Source: Rhabdaerophilum calidifontis
Lineage (GTDB): Bacteria > Pseudomonadota > Alphaproteobacteria > Rhizobiales > Beijerinckiaceae
DNA length: 64,000 bases
Assembly (NCBI RefSeq): GCF_008641065.1
Contig: NZ_VTRS01000002.1
Span: forward strand, 310,001-374,000
Reading direction: 5' to 3'
The notes below the pieces were generated by a model that was not told the DNA's origin, made no database searches, and worked only from the letters and a program-made list of their open reading frames with translations. The position numbers and the translations under genes were made by a program. Of this stretch, positions 16,491 to 25,861 are shown piece after piece. Numbering within the stretch: the stretch's first letter is position 1; each line of letters starts with the position of its first letter.

Positions 16491-17516
16491 ATGGCAGGCG
16501 GGGCGGTGATGCGCACGGATCGGCAGGCCGGCCGGGATTTCTCCCTGCCGGAGCCGGACCGCGCGGTCGGCGCCGGATACCCGCCGACACCGGGCCGGGT
16601 GGGCCTCTGCCCGGCCATCGCCGGGGCGCGGCGGCTCGGTCCCGGCATCGCGCTGTCGCTGGTGCTGCATTTCGGCGCCGCAGCGGCGGCCATCGTGCTG
16701 CTGCCGGCCCGGCCCGCGCCCGAGACGCCGCGCGGGGGCGAGGCGGCGGCGATCGAGATGGCGGTGATCGGCGCCGAGGAGCGCGATTCCGCCCAGGAGG
16801 GCGCCCAACCGGCGATGACCGAGCCGGACATGCCCGAGATTGCCCCGCCCGATGCGGTCCCGCCGCCCGAACTCGTGGCAATCGCCGTTCCGCCGCCGGA
16901 ACCGCCCATGCCGGTTGATATGCCCCCGCCGCCTCCGGTTCAGGAGCCGCTGGCGCCCGTACCGGTCGACCCGGTCGTGGCGCTGCCGCCGCCGGCGCCA
17001 CCCCGCGTGGAACCGAAGACGGAACCCGCGCCGAGGCCTGCGGCCCGCCCTCAACGCGAGAGCAGGATCGCGCCGCGTGAAACCAGGGCCGCGCCGCGTG
17101 AAACCAGGGCCGCGCCGCGTGCGGCCGATGAGGCGCGCGGGCGCCAGGGGGCCGGCCAGCAGGCGGTGACGCGCCAGGCTTCGGCCGCGGGGGGCTCGGG
17201 CGGCGCAGCCGCCAGCGCCGGCACCGCCGAGATCGCCTCCTACCGTTCGCGGCTTGTCGCGCATCTTTCGCGCTACAAGACCTATCCGGAAGCCGCGCGC
17301 GACCGCGGCATCGGCGGCCGCAACGTGGTCACGATCACACTGCGCCGCGATGGCCGCGTCGCCAATGCCGCGCTGGCCGGCGGCTCGGGGCAATCGCTTC
17401 TCGATGCCGCGACGCTTGCGGCGGTGCGCCGCGCCGAACCGTTCCCCGCCGTGCCGGAGGGCGCCCCGGCGCCGTTCACCGTCACGATCGGGATGCGCTA
17501 CGACCTCCGGGACTGA
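16491..17516 (+). CDS. tonB: TonB energy transducer
   Basis: TonB-family protein of 341 residues that couples the inner-membrane proton gradient to outer-membrane receptors. One N-terminal transmembrane segment (GIALSLVLHFGAAAAAIVLL, about 52-71) with the conserved histidine is followed by a long proline-rich periplasmic linker. The C-terminal TonB domain includes YRSRLVAHLSRYKTYPEAARDRG and TLRRDGRVANAALAGGSG. It starts 3 bases after the receptor gene. No exbB/exbD are adjacent. The start could be ATG 16509. Confidence 0.9.
   Translation: MAGGAVMRTDRQAGRDFSLPEPDRAVGAGYPPTPGRVGLCPAIAGARRLGPGIALSLVLHFGAAAAAIVLLPARPAPETPRGGEAAAIEMAVIGAEERDSAQEGAQPAMTEPDMPEIAPPDAVPPPELVAIAVPPPEPPMPVDMPPPPPVQEPLAPVPVDPVVALPPPAPPRVEPKTEPAPRPAARPQRESRIAPRETRAAPRETRAAPRAADEARGRQGAGQQAVTRQASAAGGSGGAAASAGTAEIASYRSRLVAHLSRYKTYPEAARDRGIGGRNVVTITLRRDGRVANAALAGGSGQSLLDAATLAAVRRAEPFPAVPEGAPAPFTVTIGMRYDLRD
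17070..17121 (+). repeat. 21-bp in-frame tandem repeat in tonB
   Basis: Two identical 21-base units at 17070-17090 and 17091-17111, then a partial third at 17112-17121. They encode APRETRA twice, then APRA, in the TonB linker. Slippage here would change linker length by 7 residues without breaking the frame. Confidence 0.85.
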
Positions 17517-17563
17517 CGGGCCGGGATGCCCGCCATCGCCCGGAGTCACAACAGGAGAGACCC

Positions 17564-17905
17564 ATGTATGTCGCCATGAACCGCTTCCGCGTCGCCAAGG
17601 GGCGAGAGGCCGATTTCGAGACGATCTGGCGCACGCGCGAGAGCCTGCTGCACGAGCTCGAGGGCTTCGTGTCCTTCGCGCTGCTCAAGGGGCCGGAGCG
17701 CGAGGATCACGTGCTCTATGCCTCGCACACGATCTGGGCCAGCGAGGAGCATTTCCGCGTCTGGACGCGTTCGGAGCAGTTCCGCAAGGCGCATGCCAAT
17801 GCCGGCAAGGGGCCGTCCCAGACGCTGCTCGGCCATCCGGAATTCGAGGGGTTCTCGGCCGTGCTGGTCGAGGAGAACCGCGCGGCACCGCAGGCGGCGG
17901 AGTGA
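17564..17905 (+). CDS. IsdG-type haem-degrading monooxygenase
   Basis: ABM-domain protein of 113 residues. Asn6, Trp67 and His77 fall at the positions of the IsdG/IsdI catalytic triad (asparagine, tryptophan, haem-ligand histidine). With the haem-uptake neighbours this makes cytoplasmic haem ring opening and iron release its likely job. A strong AGGAGAG ribosome site precedes ATG 17564. The next gene starts 4 bases after its stop. HmuQ/HmuD of rhizobia are functional analogues; I do not assign a symbol. Confidence 0.85.
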   Translation: MYVAMNRFRVAKGREADFETIWRTRESLLHELEGFVSFALLKGPEREDHVLYASHTIWASEEHFRVWTRSEQFRKAHANAGKGPSQTLLGHPEFEGFSAVLVEENRAAPQAAE

Positions 17906-17909
17906 GGCG

Positions 17910-18467
17910 ATGGGCGCGGAAGCCAGTGCTGCCGTCCCGCACGGCATCAGTCCCGCAGCGATGAGCGACCGGCTGGCGCTCGTCGCCGAGCGGATCGCCG
18001 CCAAGCCCGACGGCGTGATCGAGGCGGTGGCGCGCGAGGCCGGGGTTCCGACCCAGCTCGTGCTCGAGATGCTGCCGGCCCGCGAGCGCGTCTTCGTGCC
18101 GCCGGAGGATTTCGAGCGGCTCTGGGAGCGGCTCACCGGCTGGGGCGAGGTGCTCTTCATCGTGCACACGCCCGATATCGTGCTCGAATGCGAGGGCGCG
18201 CTGCCGAAAGGCAGTTTCGGTGCCGGCTATTTCAACATCCATGGCGACAGCCCGATCGGCGGGCATATCCGCGCCGGCAATTGCCGGGCGATCTACCTGG
18301 TCGATCGGCTCTTCCATGGCCGGCGCTCGTGCTCGGTCCAGTTCTTCAACGGCGACGGCGAGGTGATGTTCAAGGTCTTCGTCCGCCGGGACAAGGCCCG
18401 TGACCTGCTGCCCGACCAGCTCGCGGCCTTCGAGGCCCTCCGGACGGACTGGACCCGCGCCCATTGA
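17910..18467 (+). CDS. hutX: Cytoplasmic haem-carrier protein HutX/ChuX family
   Basis: A 185-residue protein with the HutX/ChuX pattern: an N-terminal helical part (LVAERIAAKPDGVIEAVAREAGV), then VLFIVHTPDIVLECEGALPKG, the haem-pocket segment YFNIHGDSPIGGHIRAGNCRAIYLVDR and SVQFFNGDGEVMFKVFVRRD. It binds imported haem and probably hands it to the adjacent IsdG-type enzyme. The ATG at 17910 overlaps the AGTGAGG context right after the previous stop; the same frame upstream of it overlaps that gene and is not coding. Confidence 0.9.
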   Translation: MGAEASAAVPHGISPAAMSDRLALVAERIAAKPDGVIEAVAREAGVPTQLVLEMLPARERVFVPPEDFERLWERLTGWGEVLFIVHTPDIVLECEGALPKGSFGAGYFNIHGDSPIGGHIRAGNCRAIYLVDRLFHGRRSCSVQFFNGDGEVMFKVFVRRDKARDLLPDQLAAFEALRTDWTRAH

Positions 18468-18551
18468 ACCAGATTCGGCCGGGCTCCCCATCCGGCCGTT
18501 TCCCGAAGGGTGTCCGGCGTGCCGGCCCCTCCGGACCCCGGCGGATCGCGG

Positions 18552-20915
18552 TCAATCCTCGACCGCGATCCGAACGCCGTGCGGCGCGCCTTGCGGGCCG
18601 TCGAGCCGCCAATCCGAGGCCGCAGGCATCGCGAGCCGCCCCGCGCGGCGGGTGATCCGCAGATCCGCGCCGGACGGCGACCAGGCGAGCGCGAAGCCGA
18701 GATCGAGAAGCCCGCCGTCGCGATAGGCGAAGCTCACCCCGTCATCCTCGACATGCCGGCCGGTTCCGGTGCCGCTCGCGCCGGCCATGGCGAGATAGAG
18801 CCGCCGCGCCGGCGCGTCATGCGGCTTCACATCCGGCGTCGCGGCCGCCAGCGCCAGAACCGCGCCCGCCCGGATGAAGACCGGCGGGCGGCCGAGCGGC
18901 GCCGCGACCGTGACCAGAGTTCCCGCGGGATGGTGCAGGCCGGTCGCGAACTCGATCCAGCCTGCCGGTCCCGCCGGCAGATATTGCGTCTTCTCGCGCG
19001 CGCCCTCCGTGACGACCGGGGAGAACAGCACATCCGGCCCGAGCATCATCGCATCCTGGTCGGCATAGGCGCCGGGATCGTCGGGAAAATCGTAGAAGAG
19101 CGGCCGGATGATCGGCACACCCTCCGCGCTCGCCGCATGGGCGAGGCTGTAGATGAGCGGCAGGAAGGTGGTGCGCAGGTCGAGCGCGGCGCGGATTTCC
19201 GGCAGCACCTCGGGATGGAGCCAGGGCGTGGTCGCTGCCGCTGCGCCATGGGCGACATCCGGCTTCCAGGAATTCATCACCGCGCGCGGATGCAGCGCCA
19301 TCATCTCGACCGAACGGCACAGATATTCGGGCGAGGGGCGGGGGCCGGTGAAGCCGCCGATATCGTGCCCGACCTTCGACTGGCCGGACAGCGCCAGCGA
19401 CAGCCCGTTGCGCAGGTTCCATTTGAGCGTGTGCCAGGAGGTCGAATTGTCGCCCGACCAGGTCTCGGCATAGCGCTGGAGCCCGGCCGGTCCGGCGCGG
19501 GTGATGGTGAATGGCCGCCGGTCCGGCCGGTGCGCCCGCGTCGCCTCGTAGGTCGCGCGGGTCATCAGCAGCGCGTGCAGCGGCCGCGCGGCCGGGGCGG
19601 GGAAGGGCCGGCCGAACCCGGTCGCCATCGCGTCCTCGCGGCCGATTTCGTATTCGTTGTTGTCGTTCCAGCCGGCATCGAAGCCGGGATCGAGCACCTG
19701 CTTGCGGAAGCGCGCCTGCCACCAGCGCACGGTTTCCGGATTGGTGAAATCGAGATAGGAGCCCATCCCGTCCCAGAATTGTTCGACGACCGGCGCCCCC
19801 GCTCCGTCCTTGACGAAGCCGCCCGCCGCCCTGACCTCGGCGTAATCCGGATGGTCGTCGATCAGAACCGGCTTCAGGTTCGCGACGCTCGGGAAGCCGA
19901 GTTCGCCGAGCTTCGCGAACAGCGCCTGCGGATCAGGGAATTTCGCGCGGTTCCAGGTGAAGACATAGCGGCGCTGGCCGCGGCTCGAATAGCCGGAGCC
20001 GAGATGGATGGCGCTGATCGGGATCTTCTCGGCGCGGCAGCGCGCGGCGAAGGCCTCGATCACCGCCTGGGCCTCGGGATCGTCGGCATGGTGCATGGTG
20101 GTGAAGGCAAAGCCGAAGCTCCAGCGCGGCTGGAGCGCCGGCAGCCCGGTGAGCCGCGTGAAGCGCTGCGTGACGGCGGCGAGGTCCGGCCCGGCGATCA
20201 GCCAGAGATCGAGCCCGCGCTCCTCGATTTCGACATAGCGGTAGATGCCGTGGTAGTTCGAGCGCTCGCAGCCGAGATCGAAGGTCATGGGCGCGAGGCT
20301 GTCATAGAACAGCCCGCCGGTGACGCCGCCCGATTGCACGGCGAGATAGGGCACATGCTTGTACATCGGGTCGCCGATCTCGGCATCGTAGCCGAGCGCG
20401 TCGAGCTGGAGCACGCGGAAGCGCCGGCCGGTGCGGTCGAGCGGGCCGGATTTGTCGCCGAGGCCAAAATGCCGGTCGCTTTCCGGCCGCTGATGGAAAT
20501 GGCGGATGCGCTGGCCGCGCTCGGCGAGGGCGAAGCCGCCGGTCGCGCGATCCTCGATCCAGGGTCGCCATTCCCCGCCGACCTTCTGCTCCACGGCGAG
20601 GCGGAACGGCGCCGGGCGCAGCGTGACGCGGAAGGCCCCGGCGGTGAGGATCGTCGCCGCGTCTTGGGTCGCGATCGCGGTCGCCGGCGGGGCGAACCCC
20701 GCGAGATCGTCGCGATGGCGCCCTTCCCAGGACACGTCGCCCTGCGGCGCGATCATCCAGCTCCGGTCGAGCGGAAGACCCTCCGCCGGCTCGACGACGA
20801 TGCGCAGCAGCGTCTCGTCCATGGCGCGGATGCGCAGCCGCCAGCCGCCTTCAAGCGTGGCGTCGAGCCCCTGCGGATGCGGCGCAGGTGCGGAAACATC
20901 GGTCAGGATATGCAT
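18552..20915 (-). CDS. Glycoside hydrolase family 31 alpha-glucosidase
   Basis: Enzyme of 787 residues. The N-terminal beta domain (FRVLQLDALGYDAEIGDPMYKHVPYLA) leads into a TIM barrel. Asp418 in WNDNNE (416-421) matches the GH31 nucleophile motif WxDMNE, and Asp489 in WSGDNSTSW is at the acid/base position. There is no signal peptide, so it acts in the cytoplasm on imported oligosaccharides. Its start lies 7 bases after the ATPase gene of a sugar importer, making it the last gene of that operon. Alpha-glucosidase on an alpha-glucoside is most likely; alpha-xylosidase cannot be excluded. Confidence 0.9.
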   Translation of the reverse strand: MHILTDVSAPAPHPQGLDATLEGGWRLRIRAMDETLLRIVVEPAEGLPLDRSWMIAPQGDVSWEGRHRDDLAGFAPPATAIATQDAATILTAGAFRVTLRPAPFRLAVEQKVGGEWRPWIEDRATGGFALAERGQRIRHFHQRPESDRHFGLGDKSGPLDRTGRRFRVLQLDALGYDAEIGDPMYKHVPYLAVQSGGVTGGLFYDSLAPMTFDLGCERSNYHGIYRYVEIEERGLDLWLIAGPDLAAVTQRFTRLTGLPALQPRWSFGFAFTTMHHADDPEAQAVIEAFAARCRAEKIPISAIHLGSGYSSRGQRRYVFTWNRAKFPDPQALFAKLGELGFPSVANLKPVLIDDHPDYAEVRAAGGFVKDGAGAPVVEQFWDGMGSYLDFTNPETVRWWQARFRKQVLDPGFDAGWNDNNEYEIGREDAMATGFGRPFPAPAARPLHALLMTRATYEATRAHRPDRRPFTITRAGPAGLQRYAETWSGDNSTSWHTLKWNLRNGLSLALSGQSKVGHDIGGFTGPRPSPEYLCRSVEMMALHPRAVMNSWKPDVAHGAAAATTPWLHPEVLPEIRAALDLRTTFLPLIYSLAHAASAEGVPIIRPLFYDFPDDPGAYADQDAMMLGPDVLFSPVVTEGAREKTQYLPAGPAGWIEFATGLHHPAGTLVTVAAPLGRPPVFIRAGAVLALAAATPDVKPHDAPARRLYLAMAGASGTGTGRHVEDDGVSFAYRDGGLLDLGFALAWSPSGADLRITRRAGRLAMPAASDWRLDGPQGAPHGVRIAVED

Positions 20916-20922
20916 GGAACCC

Positions 20923-22020
20923 TCAGGATAGTGCCGGATAGGCGGCGCCGCTGGCGCTGTCGAAGAGCCGGCGCGCGGCCGGCTCGCCGAGCCGCAGCCC
21001 GATCGTTTCGCCGCGGCGGACGCGCGTCTGGCCCGGCAGGCGGATCGTCAGCGTCTCGCCGGAGGCGAGCGTGCCGTGGAGATAGCTCTCGCCGCCGAGC
21101 TGCTCGGTCACCTGGACGGCGAGCGTCGCGTCGCCCTGGCCGGCCTCGATCGGCGTGATATGCTCGGGGCGGATGCCGAGCGTCACGGCATCCCCCGGCT
21201 TCGCCGCGCCGGCTTCGCAGGGCAGGGCGAGGCGCCCGCCCGCCGCGAGCGCGACCGTCGCGCTGCGCGCATCGGCCGCCTCGAGCGTGCCCTTGAGGAA
21301 ATTCATGCGCGGCGAGCCGATGAAGCCGGCGACGAACAGGTTCGCAGGATGGTTGTAGAGGTCGAGCGGCCGGCCGAATTGCTCGAGCCTGCCATCCTTC
21401 AGCACCGCGATCCGGTCGGCCATCGTCATGGCCTCGACCTGATCATGCGTGACATAGATCATCGTGTTGCCGAGGCGCTGGTGCAGGTTGCCGATCTCGA
21501 CGCGCATCTGCACGCGCAGTTCCGCGTCGAGATTGGAGAGCGGCTCGTCGAACAGGAAGATCTTCGGCTCGCGCACCACCGCGCGGCCGATCGCGACGCG
21601 CTGGCGCTGGCCGCCGGAAAGCTGGCCTGGCCGGCGTTCGAGCAGGTGCTCCATGCGCAGCATGCGCGCCGCCTCGGCCACGCGCCGCGCGATCTCGGGT
21701 TTCGGCGTGCGGATGTTCTCGAGCCCGAACGAGAGGTTCTGCCGGACGCTCATATGCGGATAGAGCGCGTAGGACTGGAACACCATCGCAAGCCCGCGCT
21801 CGGCGGCGGGGATGTCGTTCACGACCTGCCCGTCGATCTCGACCGCGCCGGTCGTGACGCTCTCGAGCCCGGCGATCATGCGCAGCAGCGTCGATTTCCC
21901 GCAGCCCGAGGGCCCGACGAAGACGATGAACTCGCCATGGCCGATCTCGAGATCGATGCCGTGGATGACCCGGGCCGGGCCGAAGGACTTGGTGACCGAG
22001 CGGAGCGTGAGCGTTGCCAT
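20923..22020 (-). CDS. Sugar ABC importer ATP-binding protein (UgpC/MsmK/AglK type)
   Basis: ATPase of 365 residues with Walker [10 protein letters not shown], signature [15 protein letters not shown], Walker B IFLFDEP, H-loop [14 protein letters not shown] and a C-terminal TOBE/OB domain ([19 protein letters not shown]). This is the CUT1 carbohydrate class. The start at 22020 shares its first base position with the permease stop, giving tight coupling. The open frame running further upstream overlaps the permease and is not coding. Confidence 0.93.
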   Translation of the reverse strand: MATLTLRSVTKSFGPARVIHGIDLEIGHGEFIVFVGPSGCGKSTLLRMIAGLESVTTGAVEIDGQVVNDIPAAERGLAMVFQSYALYPHMSVRQNLSFGLENIRTPKPEIARRVAEAARMLRMEHLLERRPGQLSGGQRQRVAIGRAVVREPKIFLFDEPLSNLDAELRVQMRVEIGNLHQRLGNTMIYVTHDQVEAMTMADRIAVLKDGRLEQFGRPLDLYNHPANLFVAGFIGSPRMNFLKGTLEAADARSATVALAAGGRLALPCEAGAAKPGDAVTLGIRPEHITPIEAGQGDATLAVQVTEQLGGESYLHGTLASGETLTIRLPGQTRVRRGETIGLRLGEPAARRLFDSASGAAYPALS

Positions 22021-23099
22021 CACTTGAGCCCCGTATTGGCGATGCCGGTGGTGATGTGCTTCTGCAGGAAGACGAAGACGAGCGTCACCGGCAGCAGGGT
22101 GAGGACGGTCATGGCGAGGAGGTAATGCATGTTGTCGTTGAGTTCGCCCTTGAAGGTCGAGAGGCCGAGCTGAAGGGTGAACACCTCGGATTGCGTGAGC
22201 ACGATCAGCGGCCACATGAAATCGTTCCAGCGCCACATGACCGAGAGGATCGCCAGCACCGACAGCGCCGGCAGCGAGAGCGGCAGCATGATCCGCCAGA
22301 AGATCTTCCATTCCGAGGCGCCGTCCATCCGCGCCGCCTCGAGGAGTTCGTCGGGGATGGTCAGCATGTATTGCCGGAGCAGGAAGACGCCGGTCGGCGT
22401 CGCGATTGCCGGGATGATCACGCCCCAGAGCGAGTTGAGCATCCCCAGCGACGACACCGTCATGAACAGCGGCACCAGGATCACCGTCGGCGGGATCAGC
22501 AGCGTCGAGACGATGACGATCACCATGAAATCGCGGCCGCGGAACCGGTATTTCGAGAGCGCGAACGCCGCCATGGCGTTGACGACGAGCGTGAGCAGGG
22601 TCGCCACGATCGTCACGAAGGTCGAGTTCCAGAAATAGCGCAGGAAGTTGAAGGTGCGCGATTGCGTCGAGCCGAGGGTCGGCTCGGTATAGTTCTCCCA
22701 GCGCGGGCTCAGCCGGTCCTTGCGCTCAAGCTGGGCGCGGGGCACCTCGATGATCTGGTCCGGCCGGCCGAGTTCGAAGACCCTCGCATTGAGGCCGCGC
22801 GGCCCGACAAAGGCGACATCGGCCTTCGTTCCGTCCGGCTTCGTCCAGACGAACACGCCGAGCTGCCGCGCGCCGTCCGGCGCCGGAACCTGGACCTGCT
22901 CGTAGGGCAGCATCCGCGGATCGTTCTCGACCAGCGCGCGCGGCGATTTGATCGAGGACAGGAACATCCACAGGATCGGCATCAGCACGATCAGCACGCC
23001 GAGCACGAGATAGGAATAGGCGAGCCAGTCGGTCCAGTGCAGCCCGGCGCGGCCGCGCCGGCGGCCGAGGAAGGCCGAGAGATCGGCTGTGTTGATCAT
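22020..23099 (-). CDS. Sugar ABC importer permease, MalG/AglG type
   Basis: Inner-membrane protein of 359 residues with six transmembrane segments and the coupling loop [20 protein letters not shown]. An insertion of about 100 residues between the first and second membrane segments (including [21 protein letters not shown]) makes it longer than MalG, as in AglG/ThuG-type permeases. It pairs with the next upstream gene. Confidence 0.92.
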   Translation of the reverse strand: MINTADLSAFLGRRRGRAGLHWTDWLAYSYLVLGVLIVLMPILWMFLSSIKSPRALVENDPRMLPYEQVQVPAPDGARQLGVFVWTKPDGTKADVAFVGPRGLNARVFELGRPDQIIEVPRAQLERKDRLSPRWENYTEPTLGSTQSRTFNFLRYFWNSTFVTIVATLLTLVVNAMAAFALSKYRFRGRDFMVIVIVSTLLIPPTVILVPLFMTVSSLGMLNSLWGVIIPAIATPTGVFLLRQYMLTIPDELLEAARMDGASEWKIFWRIMLPLSLPALSVLAILSVMWRWNDFMWPLIVLTQSEVFTLQLGLSTFKGELNDNMHYLLAMTVLTLLPVTLVFVFLQKHITTGIANTGLK

Positions 23100-24340
23100 C
23101 CGCCGGCCCTCCTGCGCGTCGCGGCGAGCTGTCCGAGCGTCAGCACCAGCAGCACCGCCGCCACCAGCACCGAGGAGGCCGAGGCGATGCCGTAGCGCTT
23201 CGCGTCGCCGATGAACGCCATCTCGTAGACATGCTGGATGATGAGCTTGGTCGCCTGTCCCGGCCCGCCGCCCGTCAGCACGTAGATTTCATCAAAGGCC
23301 TGGAACGCGCGGATCAGCGAGAGCACCAGCACCACCACCATCGTCGGCATCAGCAGCGGCAGCGTGATCCGCCAGAACTGACGCGCTTTCGAGGTGCCGT
23401 CCATTTCCGCCGCCTCGTAGAGATCCTTCGGGATCGCCTGAAGCCCGGCGAGCAGGATCAGCATGTAGAAACCGAGATGCCCCCAGGTATAGACGAAGAT
23501 CACCCAGAACATCGGCCAGCCGGAACGCACATCGATCAGCCAGTTGACCGGGCGGTAATCGGGAAGGGTCAGGAATTCTCGAAAGGCCGTCGAGAACACG
23601 AGCAGCAGCGCAAGCCCGATGCCGACGCCCGCTCCCCAAATCTCGCTGCGCGGAACCTTCATCAGGCGAAACAGCCGCGCCATTATGAGATGAAGGAATG
23701 CCGCAAGAACAAAGCCGCCAACGAACGGAAACCAGCCGCTGGTGACGAAGGCGTTCCAGCCCGTCACGGCATCATCGATCAGCGCGTTGAGGATGCCACG
23801 GCGCTTGAGCACCCAGTCCCAGATCACCGCGACGACCACCGGCGAGAGCATGACGGGGTAGAAGAACACCGCGCGCCAGAAGCCGCGTCCCGCGATGTCG
23901 CGGTTGAGCACCAGCGCCGTCGCGAGCGCGACCACGATCATCACCGGCACCTGGACGAGCGCGAAGAACAGCGTGTTCCAGATGCCGGTCCAGAACGAGA
24001 ACCCCGCGACGGGGCAGGATTTCGGGTCGAGCCAGCTGCCGCAATCGAGCAATTCGCGGAAATTCTCGAGCCCAACGAAGGGCCGCTCGGCGAGGATCGC
24101 CGATTGGCCACCCGTGAAGGCGATGTAGAAGTTCAGCATCATCGGCCAGAAGGAGAACAGGCCGAAGACCAGCACGTTGGGGACCAGGAAGACATAGGCC
24201 ATCCGGTTTGCCCCGATATGCCGCTGGAGGGCCCGGAAAGGGCCGTCCAGGGCATCGCCGAGCTTGCTCCAGAGCCAGCCGGCGAGATCGCCGGCCGACC
24301 GGGCGCCCGCGGGCGCGGAAGGATCGGGGAGGGAGGCCAT
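23096..24340 (-). CDS. Sugar ABC importer permease, MalF/AglF type
   Basis: Permease of 414 residues, longer than most MalF homologues because of an amphipathic N-terminal stretch of about 50 residues and an internal insertion. The coupling loop EAAEMDGTSKARQFWRITLPLL is typical of CUT1 permeases. It overlaps the following permease gene by 4 bases and starts 18 bases after the binding-protein gene. Confidence 0.92.
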   Translation of the reverse strand: MASLPDPSAPAGARSAGDLAGWLWSKLGDALDGPFRALQRHIGANRMAYVFLVPNVLVFGLFSFWPMMLNFYIAFTGGQSAILAERPFVGLENFRELLDCGSWLDPKSCPVAGFSFWTGIWNTLFFALVQVPVMIVVALATALVLNRDIAGRGFWRAVFFYPVMLSPVVVAVIWDWVLKRRGILNALIDDAVTGWNAFVTSGWFPFVGGFVLAAFLHLIMARLFRLMKVPRSEIWGAGVGIGLALLLVFSTAFREFLTLPDYRPVNWLIDVRSGWPMFWVIFVYTWGHLGFYMLILLAGLQAIPKDLYEAAEMDGTSKARQFWRITLPLLMPTMVVVLVLSLIRAFQAFDEIYVLTGGGPGQATKLIIQHVYEMAFIGDAKRYGIASASSVLVAAVLLVLTLGQLAATRRRAGG

Positions 24341-24358
24341 GACGCGCCGTCCCGCCGC

Positions 24359-25645
24359 TTACTTCTTCACGGCGTTGTCGATTTCTTCCTGGATCTTGAC
24401 ATAGGCCTGCTGAAGCGTCAGCGGTCCGGTGATCGCTTGGGCGATGTAGTTCACGGTGGCGTTGTAGATCGCGACATTGCGCTGGTAGCCCTGAAGGGCA
24501 TGCGCGACCGGCGAGATCTTCTGGAAATCGGCCGTGAACTGCTTGAGCGCAGCCTGCGTCTGCGCGCCGACTTCCTTGCCGTAGGTGAGCCCCTTGGCCG
24601 CGAGGCCCTTATGCGCGGGGATCTGCACGGTGCGCTCGTAATATTCCTTCAGGATCGGCTCCGAGACCATGAATTCCATGACCTTGGCCACTTCCTTCGG
24701 GTGCTTGGTGGATTTGAACGCCACCATCGCCGCGCCGCCGGGCATGGCCGAGCAGCCGGCCGGCCCGCAGGGCTGCGGCGGCACGATCCATTCGAACTTG
24801 TCGCCGATATCGCTCTGGAATTTCTGGATCATCCACGAGCCCGCGATATGCATCGCGGTGTCGCCGTTGATGAACATGTCGCCGGCATTCTTCCATTTCG
24901 CGCCGGCAGCACCCGGCCAGATATCCGGCGGCATCAGCCCGTCCTTGTGCCATTGCACGAGGCGCTCGGCCACCGCCTTGAAGCCGGCATCGACGACGGC
25001 GCTCGGGTTGCCGTTGGCGTCGAAATACTGGGCGCCGTAGGAGATCGACATCCCGGCGAAGCGATGGCCGGTGCGGTCGAGCGCCATGCCGGAATAGATC
25101 TTGCCCTTCTTCTGCACCTCGGCGAGGGCCTTGGCCCAATCGTCCCAGGTGGCGCCGGCGGCCGGCATCTTGACGCCGGTCTGGTCAAACATCGTCTTGT
25201 TGACGAACGGTCCGGTGACGGTGAGCTGGGTCATGAAGCCGTAGATGCCCTTGTCGTCCTTGCCGACGCGCATCCAGGGCAGGGTGGAGGCAAAATTCTC
25301 TTCCCAATAGGCCGCGTTTATGTGCGGGCGCAGGTCGAGATAATATTTGTTGAGGCCGCCGAGATTGGTGACGCGCGCCATGTCCGGCGCCTCGCCGCCC
25401 TGCAGACGGGTTTCGAGCTGTTCGCGGATCACGGCAAACCCGACCTTGTCGACCGTGACCTTGATCGTCGGATTCGCCTTCTCGAACCGGTCGAGCAGGT
25501 CGCGCGCGACGTCGCATTCATTGGCGTCGGCGTAGCAGAGATAGCGCAGGTTGACATTCTGCGCCGAGACACCCGACGAGAGCGCCGCGGTGCCGGCCGC
25601 GATGCCGAGCGCGATGAGCCGGGCCTTCACAGGCAAAGCAAGCAT
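24359..25645 (-). CDS. Sugar ABC importer substrate-binding protein (CUT1, AglE-like)
   Basis: Periplasmic protein of 428 residues with signal peptide ALGIAAGTAALSSGVSAQ ending near residue 27. LLDRFEKANPTIKVTVDKVGF and YKFQSDIGDKFEW-like segments fit family 1 solute-binding proteins. The start at 25645 is preceded by AGGAGAAGACC. It is the first gene of a five-gene operon ending in a GH31 enzyme, so an alpha-glucoside oligosaccharide is the likely ligand. Upstream lies the LacI operator palindrome. Confidence 0.9.
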   Translation of the reverse strand: MLALPVKARLIALGIAAGTAALSSGVSAQNVNLRYLCYADANECDVARDLLDRFEKANPTIKVTVDKVGFAVIREQLETRLQGGEAPDMARVTNLGGLNKYYLDLRPHINAAYWEENFASTLPWMRVGKDDKGIYGFMTQLTVTGPFVNKTMFDQTGVKMPAAGATWDDWAKALAEVQKKGKIYSGMALDRTGHRFAGMSISYGAQYFDANGNPSAVVDAGFKAVAERLVQWHKDGLMPPDIWPGAAGAKWKNAGDMFINGDTAMHIAGSWMIQKFQSDIGDKFEWIVPPQPCGPAGCSAMPGGAAMVAFKSTKHPKEVAKVMEFMVSEPILKEYYERTVQIPAHKGLAAKGLTYGKEVGAQTQAALKQFTADFQKISPVAHALQGYQRNVAIYNATVNYIAQAITGPLTLQQAYVKIQEEIDNAVKK

Positions 25646-25743
25646 GGTCTTCTCCTCCCTGGCCCGCCCACCGGGCCCGCTTCTTGGATCGGCGATATCC
25701 CGGATCCCCGCAAGAGGCTTCGGTCCACCGTTTCGGACATAGT

Positions 25744-25761
25744 TTGGCAAACGTTTGCCAA
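25744..25761. promoter_or_regulatory. LacI-type operator (perfect 18-bp palindrome)
   Basis: TTGGCAAACGTTTGCCAA is perfectly self-complementary with the central CG and AAACGTTT core of LacI/GalR operators. It lies 98 bases upstream of the sugar-binding-protein start and 101 bases upstream of the divergent LacI-family gene. It probably serves both promoters. Confidence 0.88.
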
Positions 25762-25861
25762 CGATGTCAAGTTGAGTGAAGATGGTTGTGGGGGATTGCG
25801 CGATCATGGCGTCGCGCCGCATCCTGCCGTATTCCGGGCGGCCAAGGCGAGGCTCCTTTCG

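Noticed and set aside
14289-17549. Minus-strand open frame of about 1086 codons over the haem receptor and tonB
   Set aside because: Antisense shadow; the plus-strand genes have signal peptides and the TonB and receptor motifs.
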